Assembly: GCF_008831285.2 (NCBI RefSeq)
Contig: NC_045146.1
Span: 16,485,149-16,549,148, forward strand
DNA length: 64,000 bases
Reading direction: 5' to 3'
Origin: Nymphaea colorata
Lineage: Eukaryota > Streptophyta > Magnoliopsida > Nymphaeales > Nymphaeaceae
This document shows, piece after piece, positions 48,230-62,200 of the stretch. The notes under the pieces are model-generated. The model was not told the origin of the DNA and searched no databases. It saw nothing but the letters and a program-made list of their open reading frames with translations. A program made the translations under genes and the position numbers. The first letter of the stretch is position 1; each line of letters opens with the position of its first letter.

Positions 48230-51200
48230 TTGCCACCCTGATACAAAGTGCTCTACGACTGCATTGATGTTTGATAGCATGCCATAAGCAGAAGCTTTCT
48301 GTTTATTCATATTTTGAAATTTGTTCTCTACACGGTTAAAACTATTTCTTTTGACAGTTAGAATTCATGGCCTTATGTTGGATTCATAGAGGGAGGAAGC
48401 AGCAGCTATTACTCAATAGCACCTTGATCTGTTATATCTTTCTCTTGGCTCAATGATTCTGGGATTGTAGAGTAACAATTAGATGACAAATTAAATGATT
48501 CTAAATGAGCTTGATAGAAGCTGGCTTTGGATTCTCATGTTTTAACTGGGATTGAGATTGATCTTCAGCTTGTATTTTGCTTCAATTTCTTTATAAGATT
48601 TAGAGTTAACAAGTACTGAAATTAACCTACCTTCTTTTTCTTCCCAAATTGCAACATGCAAAACCCTTGTGTTTGGGGTTAGATGCATAACATTGTCGTT
48701 ATTTATTAGTACTATTGTCATTATTATTATTTATTACATATTATGGCTAATAGATTCTATGTGTGCATGATCCTAGTTCTCTTCTAGCTTGAGCGTGAGA
48801 CTTTGTGTCTGAATTCATACGTGTATCTATTTTAAAAGAAGTATCAAGTGACTGCCATGGATTTTTCCTTGGTCCACTGCTTGCAGCTGTGAAGTTTTTT
48901 CTATGAGCCATTTGCCTCTTAATTCCTTGTCTTTTCTCCCTCAACCACTTCGCCTTTTAATTTCCTCATGCCGTTCTTTACTTTTCTTTTACCATGAACA
49001 GCATTATGAGAAGGGCTAGTTTCATCTATTAGAATTGGGAATGTACTTACTGATTTGGTTTCATGATAGGAAGATCTAATGTCAGCCTTTGCTTTGTGTC
49101 CTTTTGTTTCTTTAGTGAGGACTTCTGGACCTTTTCTATGGCTTGTTTTCCTCTGGTTGTCTCCATGAAGCTTCTTGTTTTTCTTCTTCTTTGTCTTCTC
49201 TCTCTCCCCTTTCCTCCGCACCACCACCACCACCTTCCCCCCACCCCCAAAAAAAAAATCTGCCTATCTTTACACCACTGCTCAAAGTTTTGACTTCATC
49301 TTGCTTGCTTGGTTTATGTTTTTCTTTAAATTTTAACATTTAGAACTTTCAACGGATTATTTCTTGGATTCTTGTGTGCATTTAAGCGGAGATTATATTG
49401 AAGAAATCAAGAAGCGGACATATGGGGGGATGTATGACCGACGTTAGGATTCCGTACGTGCCTGTGTATGGGTTTGTTTGTAGCCACAAAAGTTACTCGC
49501 GTCTTCAAAGACTGACTTGGAGAAGATAGTAATCGCAGTAACAACTTGAGCTCGTAAGTTGAATATAAACGATCAGATCGCACTGTCAAGTGAAACTTGA
49601 AAGTAAACTTGGTCTTGATGTCAGGAAATGCAGCTTTTTGAAGACAGGAAAACAATTGATCATGCTTTAACGAGACAATGTCAGTGGAGACTGAAGAATC
49701 AAACGATAAAGAAGTATCCCTTGCAATTGCAAAACTAACCAATCTACTAGCAATCTCTTGCTTGGTCCATCTATTCAATGTCTGCCTATTTTTGATCAAA
49801 ACTCTCTTTTCCAGAAAGCCTGTGGTACGGGGTTGACTAGCTAGGATCATACGATCCCACATTTGCATGTGTGGTTTGAAGGGGGCTTCTTGGTGGGGTG
49901 AGAACCTGAGTGACAACCTGTTCCGCACTGTCAACTTTGTCGGGCCTCTCTCTTTCAAACACTGTCTCACCAACAACATCCTTTTTTGTTAGAAACCTTT
50001 GGGTGTCTAGAAAGATATTGGGAAAACTGAGTCTGCTAAAAATAGCGTTAGAAATTTCTTCTCATCTTTCAGGACACTGGTGAGGTACACCCAGCTTCCT
50101 GGTGTTGGGTAGCAACTCTATCATCTGATTGAGCGGGTGGTAATCCCACCCCTAGAAGAGGGTCAGAACCTATCCCTTGCCTTAAGATGATTACCACCTC
50201 TTAAAAGAGGGTTAGAACGTACTCCTTGCCTTCGGGGTCTAAAGCTGTGTCGAGGTCGGGGAGATAATAGTCTCAGCCCTAACTTAGCTTAAAGGGTCCG
50301 CATTGTTATCTTTTCCGCTCTCTTTCTCACTATGTCTTGAATAGTGAAGCTTAGATTTCTAGCTCGGCCAAATATATTTTGGAAGACCTGCGGATGGGAG
50401 ACGATGCATGCATGGTGGTGTGGAGAGATGTAGGGAAGAGTGGCGACACGACACAGACCAGATTGGGCACAGCGTCCTTCCATCCTTTGACAAGCCCCAA
50501 GGGCCAACGGACGTGCTCTTGGTCTTGGGAGCGGCGTAGATGGGGACAGTGGCTGTGGAAGGTGTGAACACGATGGCCACGGAGGCACGGGACTTGCGAT
50601 GCCAAGCTCGGCCACGGATATTAGTATTTTATGCAACTTGTCACCTGGCAAGATGTAGGAAAGGCTTCGGGAAGGAGAACGTATCCAAAGCAGGAATATC
50701 TTCTTTGATAAGCCCCAAAAGCGAGCTCTCTTCTAGTTGCATTTTGTTCTCTCCATCGATACGATTTATTATAATAAATTTGGTTCTCCATTTGTTTAAT
50801 GCCACTCGCGTCAAATATGTGGATGTGTGACTTTTTCGTATTCTGAAACATGAAATGTTTCTAAAGTATAAACCAGGAAAATGGCTTCTCCCAATGCATT
50901 CCTAACTTTTTCTCTTCTAGTTGATGCGTGTGTGCGTGAGAGAGAGAGAGAGAGAGAGGAATGCCAATGGGTTCGGGTTATCTGCATAACCAAATCTGGG
51001 TTTGAATCCAAAAACCTTGAAGAAAGTCCTGCCCATTTGGCCCATCTAAATATATGAATATATGATTAAGGTATTCAGATGCAGATGCGGAACCCGGATG
51101 TCAATCTGTTTGAGTAAGGTTTGATTAAGTTTGTCTGAGACCAGCGTGAATCTGAAGTTTGGAATCCCTAATCAGGTAGCTGCAAAATTTCTGATGCTTC

Positions 51201-52084
51201 ATGTCATAAGTATGGTAAACGGCACCACATAAGCTTTTCTTTACAGTTCCAAAGACGTGTTCCATGTTTGTTGTATGTAGGATTCAATCACTTCCGTTGC
51301 TTCTCTATCTTAACACTTGAGCATGTTTGAATGAGCGGACGAAATCAGGGGCGAAATATTCCAACAGAACTCTGCAAATCCAATGAAATTTTTTGAGTTC
51401 GAGTTGTTCGAAACATGTTATAATACCTTATGGTTTTACAGGAGTAGTAGGCGCGCTGCATTTGAGAAACTATGTGGACGATGAGCCCTATATATGAAAA
51501 ATGAGAGGCACATCTGGACATCAAATGAAAGAAAATTTCATTTAACGGGCGGCGCCTGCCCAGAATATTAAAGAACAAGGAACTCATTTCGTTGAAATTC
51601 CTAATTCAAACTTGCATTCCCGATAAATGGTCAAAGAAGGACAAAGTCAACTTTTTGTTTTAAAAACGGCCGCATTTTCTAACTTATAGTTTATAGAATG
51701 GTTGCGTCGTCTGCTGTTGATTTTAGCCGACGGAAGTTACGGTCACATATTGTACCCCTAAAAAAAAAAAAAAAGAAACCACTAAATTAAACAAGTCAAG
51801 TCTACAAGATGGTGCCTGCCGAATCGATTCTGAACTGATTATTACATAAAATATTAAGAACAAATAAAACCACCGTCTCATCTTTACATAAATTTCTCTA
51901 CCACTTAACTATTAATTATTTAAATATTTTTGAAATTGAAAAATATAAACTGAACTGTTCGTTCCGGTTCCTCAAGACAGAGTTCGCCTGATTCTTTATA
52001 TCATATTGCCAAATGATTCCGACGTTGATAATATTTTATTGGAGATAATCAGGCTGCAAACCGCCCCTTCCTCTGACAGCCACG

Positions 52085-52302
52085 ACTTTGAGATGTAAGC
52101 AGTCCCCATTGGGTTTGAATCCAGTTTTTACCAAATCTGACGTAACGGGTCCTCTTTACTTGAACTTGGATTTGGATTTGGATCGCAGACACCACTTTAA
52201 TATGTAAACAGTCCTAATTGGGTTTCAATCCAGTTTTTACCAAATTTGACGTAATGGATCCTCTTTACTTGAATTTGGATTTGGATTTGGATTGAGACTC
52301 AA
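52085..52302 (+). repeat. 109-bp tandem duplication with many C/T differences
   Basis: Copies at 52085-52193 and 52194-52302 share GTTTTTACCAAAT and CCTCTTTACTTGAA. Most differences are C in one copy and T in the other, or G/A, the pattern of decay of methylated cytosines. Confidence 0.85.
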
Positions 52303-53532
52303 TTCTAACAAACCTAACTTTGACATATAAAGAGGATTGCTTGAGTAAGGCTTGCACTTCCTTGACTCATATTTTGAGCCTCAGAAGCACGAGATTGAAC
52401 ATCCACATGTAATCAGGTTGGATCTTTATTGGGTCTCAGCGTGATATCTAAATTCGAAACTGTACTAACATATATTTGATCTATAGTAACAAGATTATAT
52501 ATATATATATATGTATAGCACAATGCATTGCTCGTTTTGGAATCAAAGGGTTCACAGGCGCTGTTTTTTTCTTCTCTTTTTTATTTATATATTTTTTAAG
52601 GTACGAGAGAAAGGGGTGCGTCGGTCCAAATTCCAAAGCTGGGGAACAAGACGAAGGAAGCAGCAGAAGAAGCTTCCTTCTCTCCTCCTACATCCCTTGT
52701 TTTTCTATGTTTACGAAATTTCATGAAAAGTCCTGACATTGGCTTTTAGTTCGATCGCACTGCTCCATTTTCCTTGTATCTTCCTGAGCTTTTTCATTAT
52801 TATCCCTGGTTTCACTCCAGACCCATTGACTTCGAGCTTCCGAAAAAACAAAAACGCTTCTTTCTGAAATTCGAGTTTGTGATCTCTTGTCAGCTTGGTG
52901 GCACTCAAGAGCCGCAGATGTTGAAGGAAAGAATTCACGTCTGTCTATTTATTTGAGCAAAGAGCATAATTAATTTGGAACCTTTTGATTGTAAGCAGTG
53001 TGCCCTTGAGGCAAAAGAGCTTATGAGAAGTTACAAATTTTCTTGTGAATTTTCTGTGGGAGTGTCGGAGTTTCCACTTGAAATATAGGAAAGGAAAAGT
53101 TTACAACTCTTTCTACTCAAGTTTTTGGTGATAGAAGAGAAACGACAGGTCTTGCTTGCAATCGCTAACTTTCCGTTTACTGACACTCCCGCATGTCACT
53201 TACTGCTTGACGAGTTGGAGGCTTGTAGGGATATATGGGCAAAGAAGTGGGCTGTAAAGGAAATTTTCACTCCCTTCAACCAGAGCCCGGATACTTTAAT
53301 GGCCTCTCGCCCTCTCACTCTCTCTGTCGCTCTGTTCCAGACTTTCAGCAACCTCCCATCCTTCTCAAATGACAGGGCATGTTGGTTCATCTCCTGTAAC
53401 CATCAGTTCTCGCCTTCTCTGAGATAGAAGTTTCTGATAGACCGCTGGAGCTGTTTTTCCGACTAGCTGGGGAGGCCCTCCTTCTCTCTTTCTTCTAGTT
53501 CCATCTACTTTGTGTAATATATTCTTCGCCAA

Positions 53533-54971
53533 ATGGCAAGTGCCGGCGGAAGCGGGTTCGAGTTTTCTGGTGAGGGTTATGAGGGTCTCGACATGGGGGA
53601 AATAATGGGGGAGGAGGATGATTTTATTTACGGGAATGCCGGTGAAGATGTGGGGTTTCAGAGAATGGGGATGAGCGGCAGTGATTCGTCCTCCACGACG
53701 TCTTCGAGCAGCAATGGTCCATCGGCGTCTTTGGTGGTATGTAATATTGGATGCGACATTTTTCTTTTCTTTTTTCGAGAGAGGAAGAGACTGAACAGCT
53801 GTGGTTGTGCAGAGGACGGAAACGGGAGAGCCGGCGGCGGAGCACAGAAGAAGGACGGTGAGCTCTGTTTCCTGCGGCTCGCCGGAGAATGGTAAATGTC
53901 CGGCGAGTTCGAAGAAGGCCAAGACGGTGTCCGGTGGCCATTTGAAGGTCGGTATCTGGAGGGAAGATTCTTTTCGCGACTTTTTCTTTTCATGTCTTTT
54001 CTCCTGTTTTGTTCATCTTTTTTGGGTGGTGGTAGGTGAAGAAGGAGAAGCTGGGTGAGAGAGTTACCGCGTTGCAGCAGCTTGTTTCGCCGTTTGGGAA
54101 GGTAAAATAGAGTGGGAATCGTTTTATCCGCGGTAAAATTTTGGAGGAAAAGATGAGCCATCCCATCTTCTTAATTCTTCTGTTTCATGGTTTACTTTTC
54201 TGCAGACCGATACGGCCAGTGTTCTTCACGAGGCGATGGGTTACATCAAATTTCTTCATAACCAAGTTCAGGTGCAGGCCATTAACTTCCTTCTCTTTCT
54301 TGGTCTGTACTACCAGTGCATGCTTTATATCACGTTTTGGAATTGAAATCTAATATGGGAAAAACTTTTTCAGAGAACAAGTTGTCACATTCATAACTTT
54401 TTTCTTTATTCTCGTGCATGTGAACATATAATTGCTAAGAATGTGAAAGAAGAGAAGGAGAACTTGGAAGGAACATAAATTTTATGTTTCCCAGGGACGG
54501 TGAATGTTTTCTAATAAAAATTTGGAGGAACGTTTTTTAATAAAAATTCATAGAAAAAGTTTGCTTTCTTCTGTATGGGAGCATCATGAAGAAATTCATA
54601 TCTTTTTCTAATCAAGCTTCATCTTTCTGATCGGTTCTTTGCTATAAAACGTACACTTTAAGTTCAACTTTTTTTTTTTTTTTTTTTTGATTAAGGTATT
54701 GAGCTCGCCGTATATGCAACGAACACCCACAACTCAACATCAGGTGAGTATTCTCTCTCTCTGTGTGCGTGTGTATGTGTGTGTGATATGATTTTCCGAA
54801 TGTTGGCAGGAGGGCGGGAGAGAGGGAGGGGAGGAGCTCAGGAACGAATTGAGAAGCCGGGGACTCTGCTTGGTGCCTGTTGAGTGTAGCCTCCGCGTCG
54901 CTAGTAGCAATGGTGCCGACTTATGGGCTCCAGCGATAGCCAGAAATAGTCGTAACTCGTCCAGTGTCTGA
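53533..54971 (+). CDS. Atypical bHLH transcription factor (bHLH113/bHLH153-like or bHLH110/112-like group)
   Basis: A helix-loop-helix factor of the plant group marked by [17 protein letters not shown]. Six exons: 53533-53736, 53813-53947, 54036-54101, 54206-54271, 54696-54743 and 54810-54971 (TGA), all GT-AG and phase 0, giving 226 residues. The N-terminus is Gly/Glu/Ser-rich. A basic stretch ([20 protein letters not shown], about 100-118) precedes helix 1 ([12 protein letters not shown]) and helix 2 ([20 protein letters not shown]), which are separated by an intron inside the loop. The C-terminus has the group's [12 protein letters not shown] motif (188-198). The His-Glu-Arg residues that contact an E-box are missing from the basic region, as known for this group, so it may bind other sites or act through partners. 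Which clade it belongs to cannot be settled by eye. Confidence 0.85.
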
Positions 54972-57900
54972 AACACCTCTCTCTCTTTCTCTGTGTTTCT
55001 GAGAATCTAGTTTTCTGGTAGAAAGAGGAAAGTGGATTCGACGGTTTTGTTGTACAAAAAGAAGAAGGAAAGAGAAGACAATAAAAGAAAAAAAATAGAA
55101 TCTGATCACCACCTGTTCTCTCTGTGTTCGTTGAGGATCTGCTAGTTTTTTGGTTTTAGGGAAGAAGAGTTTCGGTGTTACGGATTATTAAAGAAAGGAA
55201 AACTGAAGAAAGAGAAGGAGAAAAGAATAGAAAGAATGACAGGGAGATGGGGATATGCATATCTTCAGACGACCCTTCTCCTTGTACGTATTCTCTCGAG
55301 GAATCGTTCGTCGATATAATGATATTCAAACCCTCTCAGAAGAAGACAACAAAGAACATTTTATTTTCAACTTCTCCACCTCTCCCTTCACCACCTTAAT
55401 CATTTCCATTTCTGTCGGGTTGAGAGGAGGGACGTCGTGGCTATGGACGACGCGGTGTTGAATCATTTGAGCTCTCTCTCTCTCTCTCTCTCTCTTCCGT
55501 GCGCGTTGAAAAGTATATAATGCGCTTCGCTCGTGCTGCCGGTGCAGAGCTGCGCCTTGTGTTGGTTTCTTCTGTGATTGAACGATTCAGTGACGTAATA
55601 CCGCCGCTAACGGGGCCCCTCGTCCTCTCCACGACCGCCGACTCCTGCTTGCTCTTCGATCTCTACCTCTCCACGCCATGAGATGCCATAATAAAAATTT
55701 ATCCAATGTACCAAGATTCTATATATATATGTATGTATATATAAGGTTAACTGCTTAGTATGAAGACATGCTAACTAGCTAAGAGAGGGAGTTGGCCTGA
55801 CTATTAGTGAAAGTTATAGAATGATGCTGTCGGTAGATCGAGTTGTGAGTGCAGAATATCAGAAAGTGGATGAACACGAAGGACGTCCCTGTAGAAATGG
55901 ATCAAGGAATTGATTCTTTAGAGGAGAGGAGAAAGAAGGCCGAGTACTCCTTCCTACCTACCCTGATGTCAGGCAATCTACCTTTGGATCTGGAGTACCG
56001 ACGGGACTCGAATCCAATGGCCGTCCTTGCCTGTTCCACTGCGTACGTCGAGAAATGTTCCTAAAGCGGCCAAGTTCGTGCTTTAGGTGATTCTCTAGTA
56101 CTGCCTGGCACGACAATACATGCAATGACTAATGAAAATTCATGGTGTATCCCTCCAAGGCAGAAGAGCGAGAAAAGGTCCAACTTCTATTTGCTCTCAT
56201 GCCTGAACGATGAAGATTAGACTATTGCTTAGGGAATTGGGTGCCTAGTGAATTTTAATCAAGTTATCTAACTACGTTTTTTCTTTCCTTTGAGTATGTG
56301 GACAAAAATCCTGATGGATTTTTCTTTTCTTTGATGCATAGGTGCTATAAGGTTTAAAAGAGCCATCTTCAAAAGGACACCCTCCAAGTGTAAATTTTAA
56401 ACCACCTTCAACTTGAATGTCTTTAGTCCAGCCACCATAGTTGGCAAATTCATAAGTCGAATCCGGGTGATGATCGGGTCACCGAGTCAAGAGTTTTAAA
56501 ATAACCTGAATTTGACGAGTGAGGGAACAAGTCGGACCAACCCTGACTCATGGCTAGGTTTTCTAGCCATCCAAGTTGACTCGAGCAATTCTAGAGCCAT
56601 CTTGGTGAGTCGGGCAACTATGCCAGCCACTACCCAGGTTGACACAACTTCTCTCTTTAGTATGAAAACGACGAGGAATATATGAGAAATGGAATAAACA
56701 AACCAGTAAAAAGAGTTATTCATAGATTGATGATCCTGCTGCTAGCATGTATATGGTACAATGAGATCGTAGTGGCATAAGAATCAATTTGATCCTGCTG
56801 AATCAAAGGGCCTAGAGATCTATCAAATGTCTCCCATAACTTGATCTTTGGCCGAAACCCATTAATCATGTTTAGCAAGGTCTGTTAACAGACGCAAACT
56901 TTTGAATTCCCATCCAGAAAGAGTTGTGTTTGCCCTGTTGAAGTAGTTTGATCCATTGTGAAATTGGGTCATGATTCTTAAAGAGTAGAACAAATATTTC
57001 ATCGTAGCGGAGGGAGGGGGGAGCCCGCCTAGGCCATGGCCCCACCGTAGCCAATGAATAAAAAAAAATTACATTAAAAAAATATAATTTTTAATTAGAT
57101 CATGTATTTTTTAAATTTAAATTCAATTTGATTTAAAGATTGGACGACCGAAAAGAAAATTCTGGCTTACCATGCCGTTTAATCGTACATGAACAATTAT
57201 CAGAGCACTCGACGTGCTCTCTGCTGAGGTGTGGAGTCATTAAATTTTGGAAAAAAAAAAAATCCCTTGGATTCCATGGGTCCAGTTCTGCCCCTTCGAA
57301 TATTAGAAGCGGCGGGAGAGGGAAGTGGATACAGCCTTCCTTCGATAACCTCAATTCAATTCCCCTTGCCTAGAGTGAAAACCAGGTCACATTTTCTCAG
57401 GCTGCCGCCGCCGGACCGCCGAACCATCGGTGCCCGCTGGACCGCCCGTTTATCTGCCGACATTAGGCCGCACATTTACATTTATGATTATAGAATGGGA
57501 TTAGTTCCCTTCGCGCGCCTTCTTGTTCAAGCTCGGACACGCACAGTCACACGCGCTCGCTCTCTTTGTCATTCGTCTTTCGTTTTCTATCTCTCGTTCT
57601 CTGTTATTCGTCTTTTTATATCTCTCTGAAAATCTTGAATCACAGCAAAAGGTCGGGTATAAATTTCGATGTAGATGAAAATAATGAAGATTGAGGTTCC
57701 GAGATGCTATGAAGGAAGAAGTAGAAGAACATCGAGGTTCGCTTTCTCTTTTGGGTGAATTCCGAAGGTACAATCCCTTGACAAATTGGCCTTCGAGTTC
57801 TGTAGCATTGTAAGTTTCTTTATATGGCATCGCTCTTCTTCTCCTTAGCGTCCGTAATCTTTTGCCCGTCGGGTACCCGGCCCGGTGCCCAGCAATTGGT

Positions 57901-58283
57901 TTTTGCTACCGTGAAATGCCGGGGCTTAGCGTTGGACAAGCGGTGAAAATTACAGTGTTAGAGCGCGGTAAGGGGCAGAGTCGGTGGAGCAGTGAAATGT
58001 TTGAGGAAGGTGAGGATGACGTCAAGACATCGTGCCCCGTATGCTTTGGCCGAGACAAAGGGTCTTGTCATTTTTTAAGTTTAAGTTACGATTATAAACT
58101 TTTAATAATTTTTTTTTGTATCTTAGTTCATTTAGAAGATTTTTTTATATATTCACAATATTTTGTGACATTATTGTCTTCTTGAATTGTGGTGCTTTAT
58201 CTTTTACTTTTTACTCGCCATTTACAGAATTACGTTTTGTTGAAATTGGTTTTTTTTTTTCTAATACAATTTTGATAACTTAC

Positions 58284-58363
58284 AAAATTTGAACTGAGTT
58301 TTGGAGTTAAAAACGAGGTTTGCGTTCAAAACATGGTTTTGGGGTGTTTATCCAAACGCTTCC
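58284..58363 (+). repeat. End fragment of the TTTGGATGACA-type DNA-element family
   Basis: TTTTGGGGTGTTTATCCAAA, preceded by AACGAGGTTTG and AAACATGG words, resembles the right end of the intronic element at 10598-12054. No matching left end is visible. Confidence 0.35.
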
Positions 58364-59104
58364 TTAAATTGTACACTATTGTGCAGATGGTTCTTGAAAG
58401 TTTGATTCTCCAATCAAGTCGCAACTTCTTGTGTTTACATCTGATGTTTGTATTCTAATTCATAGGTTTTGATCTTTTGAGAATTTTTTTGCGAGCACAG
58501 TGGCTTTTATGCATTTTCTTCAATTCTTTTAACTAATAAATTTTTGCTGTTTTTTTTTAGTTTTGTTTGTGACTTGATTAAAATTCTCAAACTTGTGAAG
58601 TTTGATGTATGGTTTAGCAATTTTTTTTGTATTTTTTTCAAAGTTATCCTATAATTATAAATTTTTATGGACTTTTATGTACTTTTTAATTGAGTGCCAC
58701 TATTTGCTCTCATTTTATTATTGTATTTGTTTCTTTTTCACTTTTATAGAGCTATATTTATGACTGGTTGTTAATAAATTGTATGTTTATAATTTCACGA
58801 ATTTTTCAAGTTCCAAAAGTTAGAACATTTTGCTGTTTCGAAATATTGTATTTTTGTCGTTAACTTTTAATTTAAATTTTCTCTCTCTACAATTGTTTGT
58901 GACATGATGAAAGGTTTTTAGTCTTTGATATGGCGTTTGTCTAACCAAGTCTTTTGAAAAATGAAAACTTATTTTCTTGTAAATACAGTATTCTAATGAG
59001 TTTTGAGAACTTAGTTTATTTGTTTGGTTAACAACCTGAAAGCCTGATTTTCTATGAAAACTTTTGAGGGGAATCAAGTTTTCACTCCCTTTTATAGGAC
59101 TGGA

Positions 59105-59234
59105 TTTTTCCAAATATGAATTTCATTTTGAAACACAATTTTGATATCACCCAAACGCTCCAAGAACCTGGTTTTGGAGGCAAAAATTGGTTTTGTCTTT
59201 ATAACCTGATTTTGGGGGTCATCCAAATGCCCCC
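59105..59234 (+). repeat. Second end fragment of the same DNA-element family
   Basis: It ends TTTTGGGGGTCATCCAAATG followed by CCCC and contains CCTGGTTTTGGAGGCAAAAA, closely like the right end near 12000-12054. It has the same orientation as the fragment at 58284-58363, so the two do not form one inverted-end element. Confidence 0.4.
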
Positions 59235-62200
59235 TAAAATCGTAGGCTATTGTGCATATGTTTGTAGAAACTTTGGAACTCTAGTTATGTGGTAATTTCT
59301 TTTGTTATTTGTGATGTCTTTGATTGATCTTTTGAGAAACTTTTGCAAACGTTTTTCATTTATATGGAACATTCTTGGACTTCTACGTTTCATTCTTGTT
59401 GTTTTTTACTTTCACGAGAATATGTGTTTGTGACTTGACAAATTTTTCCAAAATTGTGAAATTTCATTCACGGCTTCTCATCTTTTATCCATTTTTTGTA
59501 TTTTGTTCAGATTTTCTATATAATTATAATTTTGTTGATTTTTTTTTGTGTTTTCAATTGAGTACCAACTTTTGCAATAATTTTACTCTTGTATCTTTTA
59601 CCTTTCACTTTTATGGAACTATATACTTGTGATTTTGATGATCTTTCTTAGATGCTTGAGAAAACAAGATCATAAAGTTTCATATTCCTCCTCAATGGTT
59701 ATTGCACAATATTACGAAGTACTGATTATGCTGTAGCCTGTGGCTGGGAAGGCCTTGATATTCCTCGACTAGTTGCTCATTGTGAAGGAACTGAGAAACG
59801 GAGAAAGAAACATATTGAGTGAAATTTGGGGCTTCGTGACCCTGCCTTTGCGTAGCGTTCAGATAAAAACAGGCTACTGGCAATGGTAGGACTGCCAGTG
59901 AGTCATGATTACCTGATCATCCGTCTCATACTATGGATCTAGTAAAGAAAATGGTGTCTAGCTAGTGTGCCATTTTGAATCTAAGTTCGTCCGAAATTCT
60001 GCCAAGATCTGAGCTTACTAACTGCAAGTTAAAATCGTATCTTCATTAAGGTTCAGTGAAGCCTGTGTAGTTATGCATATAAACTGTAACAGTAACTGGA
60101 TCCAATTAGATGCTGCTTATGATAGGTCACTTGGCAAAGCTTTTGCATCCATACCGAATCTGAAAGTTCCGCATGGAGAAATCAATACCCATTTCCTCAT
60201 TCTATGGCGAACGGTCTTTGCAAATAATAACAAAAGTGGATAACAACTAAAAGGCCTCTTTGGGCTGTCAAGAGTTTGGCACCAAATTTTGGCTCCATGT
60301 CTTGAGAATGGCTTCAACTTTTTCGAATGAAGACAAGACGAATGCTGCCATTGTCTCTTCTTTTTGGGTCTCGTACGCTGCATGTCCGGTTCATTCGACC
60401 TGATTCCCATTTTCCATTTGCTTTATAATTTCTTCTGATTGGCTAGCTTGGGTATGGCTAGAACTCTATCGGTTCAATTGGGCAGATTAGAAAACACACC
60501 CTATACATTTCTAGAATGTTCGTCTAGAGTCCGCCAGACCGTCTCTTCAAATTCTTTTGTAAGATCTTGTGATGGGATTTGCATCTGTAATTGCTGTTAG
60601 ATATATTTCCGTCCGAAACTATTGTTAAAATTTTAACTGTAAAATGGAAAAAGAATCTCTGACGGGCACCTACCTTCTTGTCTTCTCCATGGATACCCCT
60701 GGCAATGACTAACGCTGAAGCAAAAATTGTACTAGATTTACTCAAGAAGAAAGCCGTTAGTTGTAAATAATTAAAAAGATCACTTTCGTGAACGTATCGA
60801 TCCGGGATTAATGAGGTTCTTGTCTCTCGATACGTGGTGTCGAAACAACCATGGATGGACTAATTCACCAGCCCAGTGGACGGACCGGACCGCATGTCAT
60901 CAATGTCGTTCTTGCTCTACAGTGGCCGGTTTACAAATTGCAGTATTAAATGATTTCAAGGATGAAGATTTTCGTTTTTGAGGTGGAGGTTTGATCTGAG
61001 ACAGACTGCTACCCCAAACTTTCTTTCGATTGATGCATGCGTTTGAATTGCATTGATCTTAAGACCTCAGGTTCGTGATTGGAGGTTTTAAAATCTTAGC
61101 TTCGAAGCTCTTGTTTGATGCACTCCCTCAGCCTTTTGTCTCTCCTCCCCTCTCTACCTTCATGCGTGGATCTGAAATCCACATTTAATAATTTAGATCT
61201 GCGGTTTTTGAATCTACAGTTTGATAAACTCAGATTTACTCAGGAAATATGACCTCGAATCTGTGATCGAGGCGATCAAGGTTATCCAACCATGGAGATG
61301 GTCAATTGAAAAAAATTGAATCCTGACATGATTTTGTTATTCAAGTTTGGCAGCCACCTTTGCTCGTGAAAATGATGCCGTCGTCGTCAACTTAAATCCA
61401 ACACTTTAAGTCATCTCATTGTCAAGATGGGCAAAGTGGAAAGCGTAATTTACGGTACAGCAAATGCAGATAATTTTGACGTTGATTAATACTCAAAAGG
61501 TGGACAACTTGTGACGACGATTCAGCGACATTAGCTGCGGTCATGCTACTGGTGATTAATTCATTGCCACGATGATCTAAAAGCGTCACGCCAGATCTCG
61601 GGTCCATTTCTAAATGTTTAAAAGGTAATTTTGTTGATGAGTTTCCATTGTCCAAGTTATGAGGTGTCATAGGCATTTCCTGGGTAAGGAATTCCTTGCT
61701 TGGGAATCCCATTTCATGATTTGTTAGTTCCTATCTTTCCATGCAGAATCCTAGTGTTCCAGTGGCTGTACATATATTCTGAACAAGGGTGGGAGGCTGA
61801 GAGCCTGTATCCCAGCGACTCTGATTGGAACTCAACCCTCTCTCTCTCTCTCTCTCTCTGAACTCGTGGTTCTTATGATCACCTCTTTAATACAATTCCC
61901 ATTTTTCCTATTACTCTCTTTTGAGGGCAGAAGAAGTCATTGCTGCTCCTTTTTAAGAGATCATCTCTACCGTTACATGGCATCAAAAAAAAACATTTTC
62001 GAATAACCTTTTTCCTTTCCGTAAAAGCCCCTTGTGTTTTTTGTCATTGTCCCCACAAAGACTTTTGAGTTTAGACTCTTACCCGTATGTTGGATCGATC
62101 GGCTACACAGAGAAACATATTTATTCCGGTTGGTTCCCTTTTTTTTTTTTTTTTTTTTTTTTTCTTTTTTAATGCCTAGGGGTTCCCTTCAGGTGTGAAT

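Larger units (their letters stand above)
46556..53532. other. Repeat-rich spacer between the WPP and bHLH genes
   Basis: It holds several simple repeats (listed separately) and a tandem duplication at 52085-52302. A 190-codon minus-strand open frame (49407-49979) has no recognisable domain. A degenerate direct repeat lies near 50145-50235. I see no supported gene, tRNA or complete transposon. Confidence 0.5.

Noticed and set aside
53125-53427. 100-codon plus-strand frame just upstream of the bHLH gene
   Set aside because: No recognisable domain, and it lies where the bHLH promoter or 5' UTR is expected; it reads as chance.
53365-54161. Overlapping minus-strand frames of 105-185 codons across the bHLH gene
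   Set aside because: They are antisense shadows of GC-richer coding exons and introns. The plus-strand exons have conserved bHLH sequence and consistent splice sites.
55998-56020. GGACTCGAATCC, B-box-like word suggesting a tRNA gene
   Set aside because: No A box at the right spacing and no cloverleaf can be drawn. No convincing tRNA gene was found anywhere in the window.
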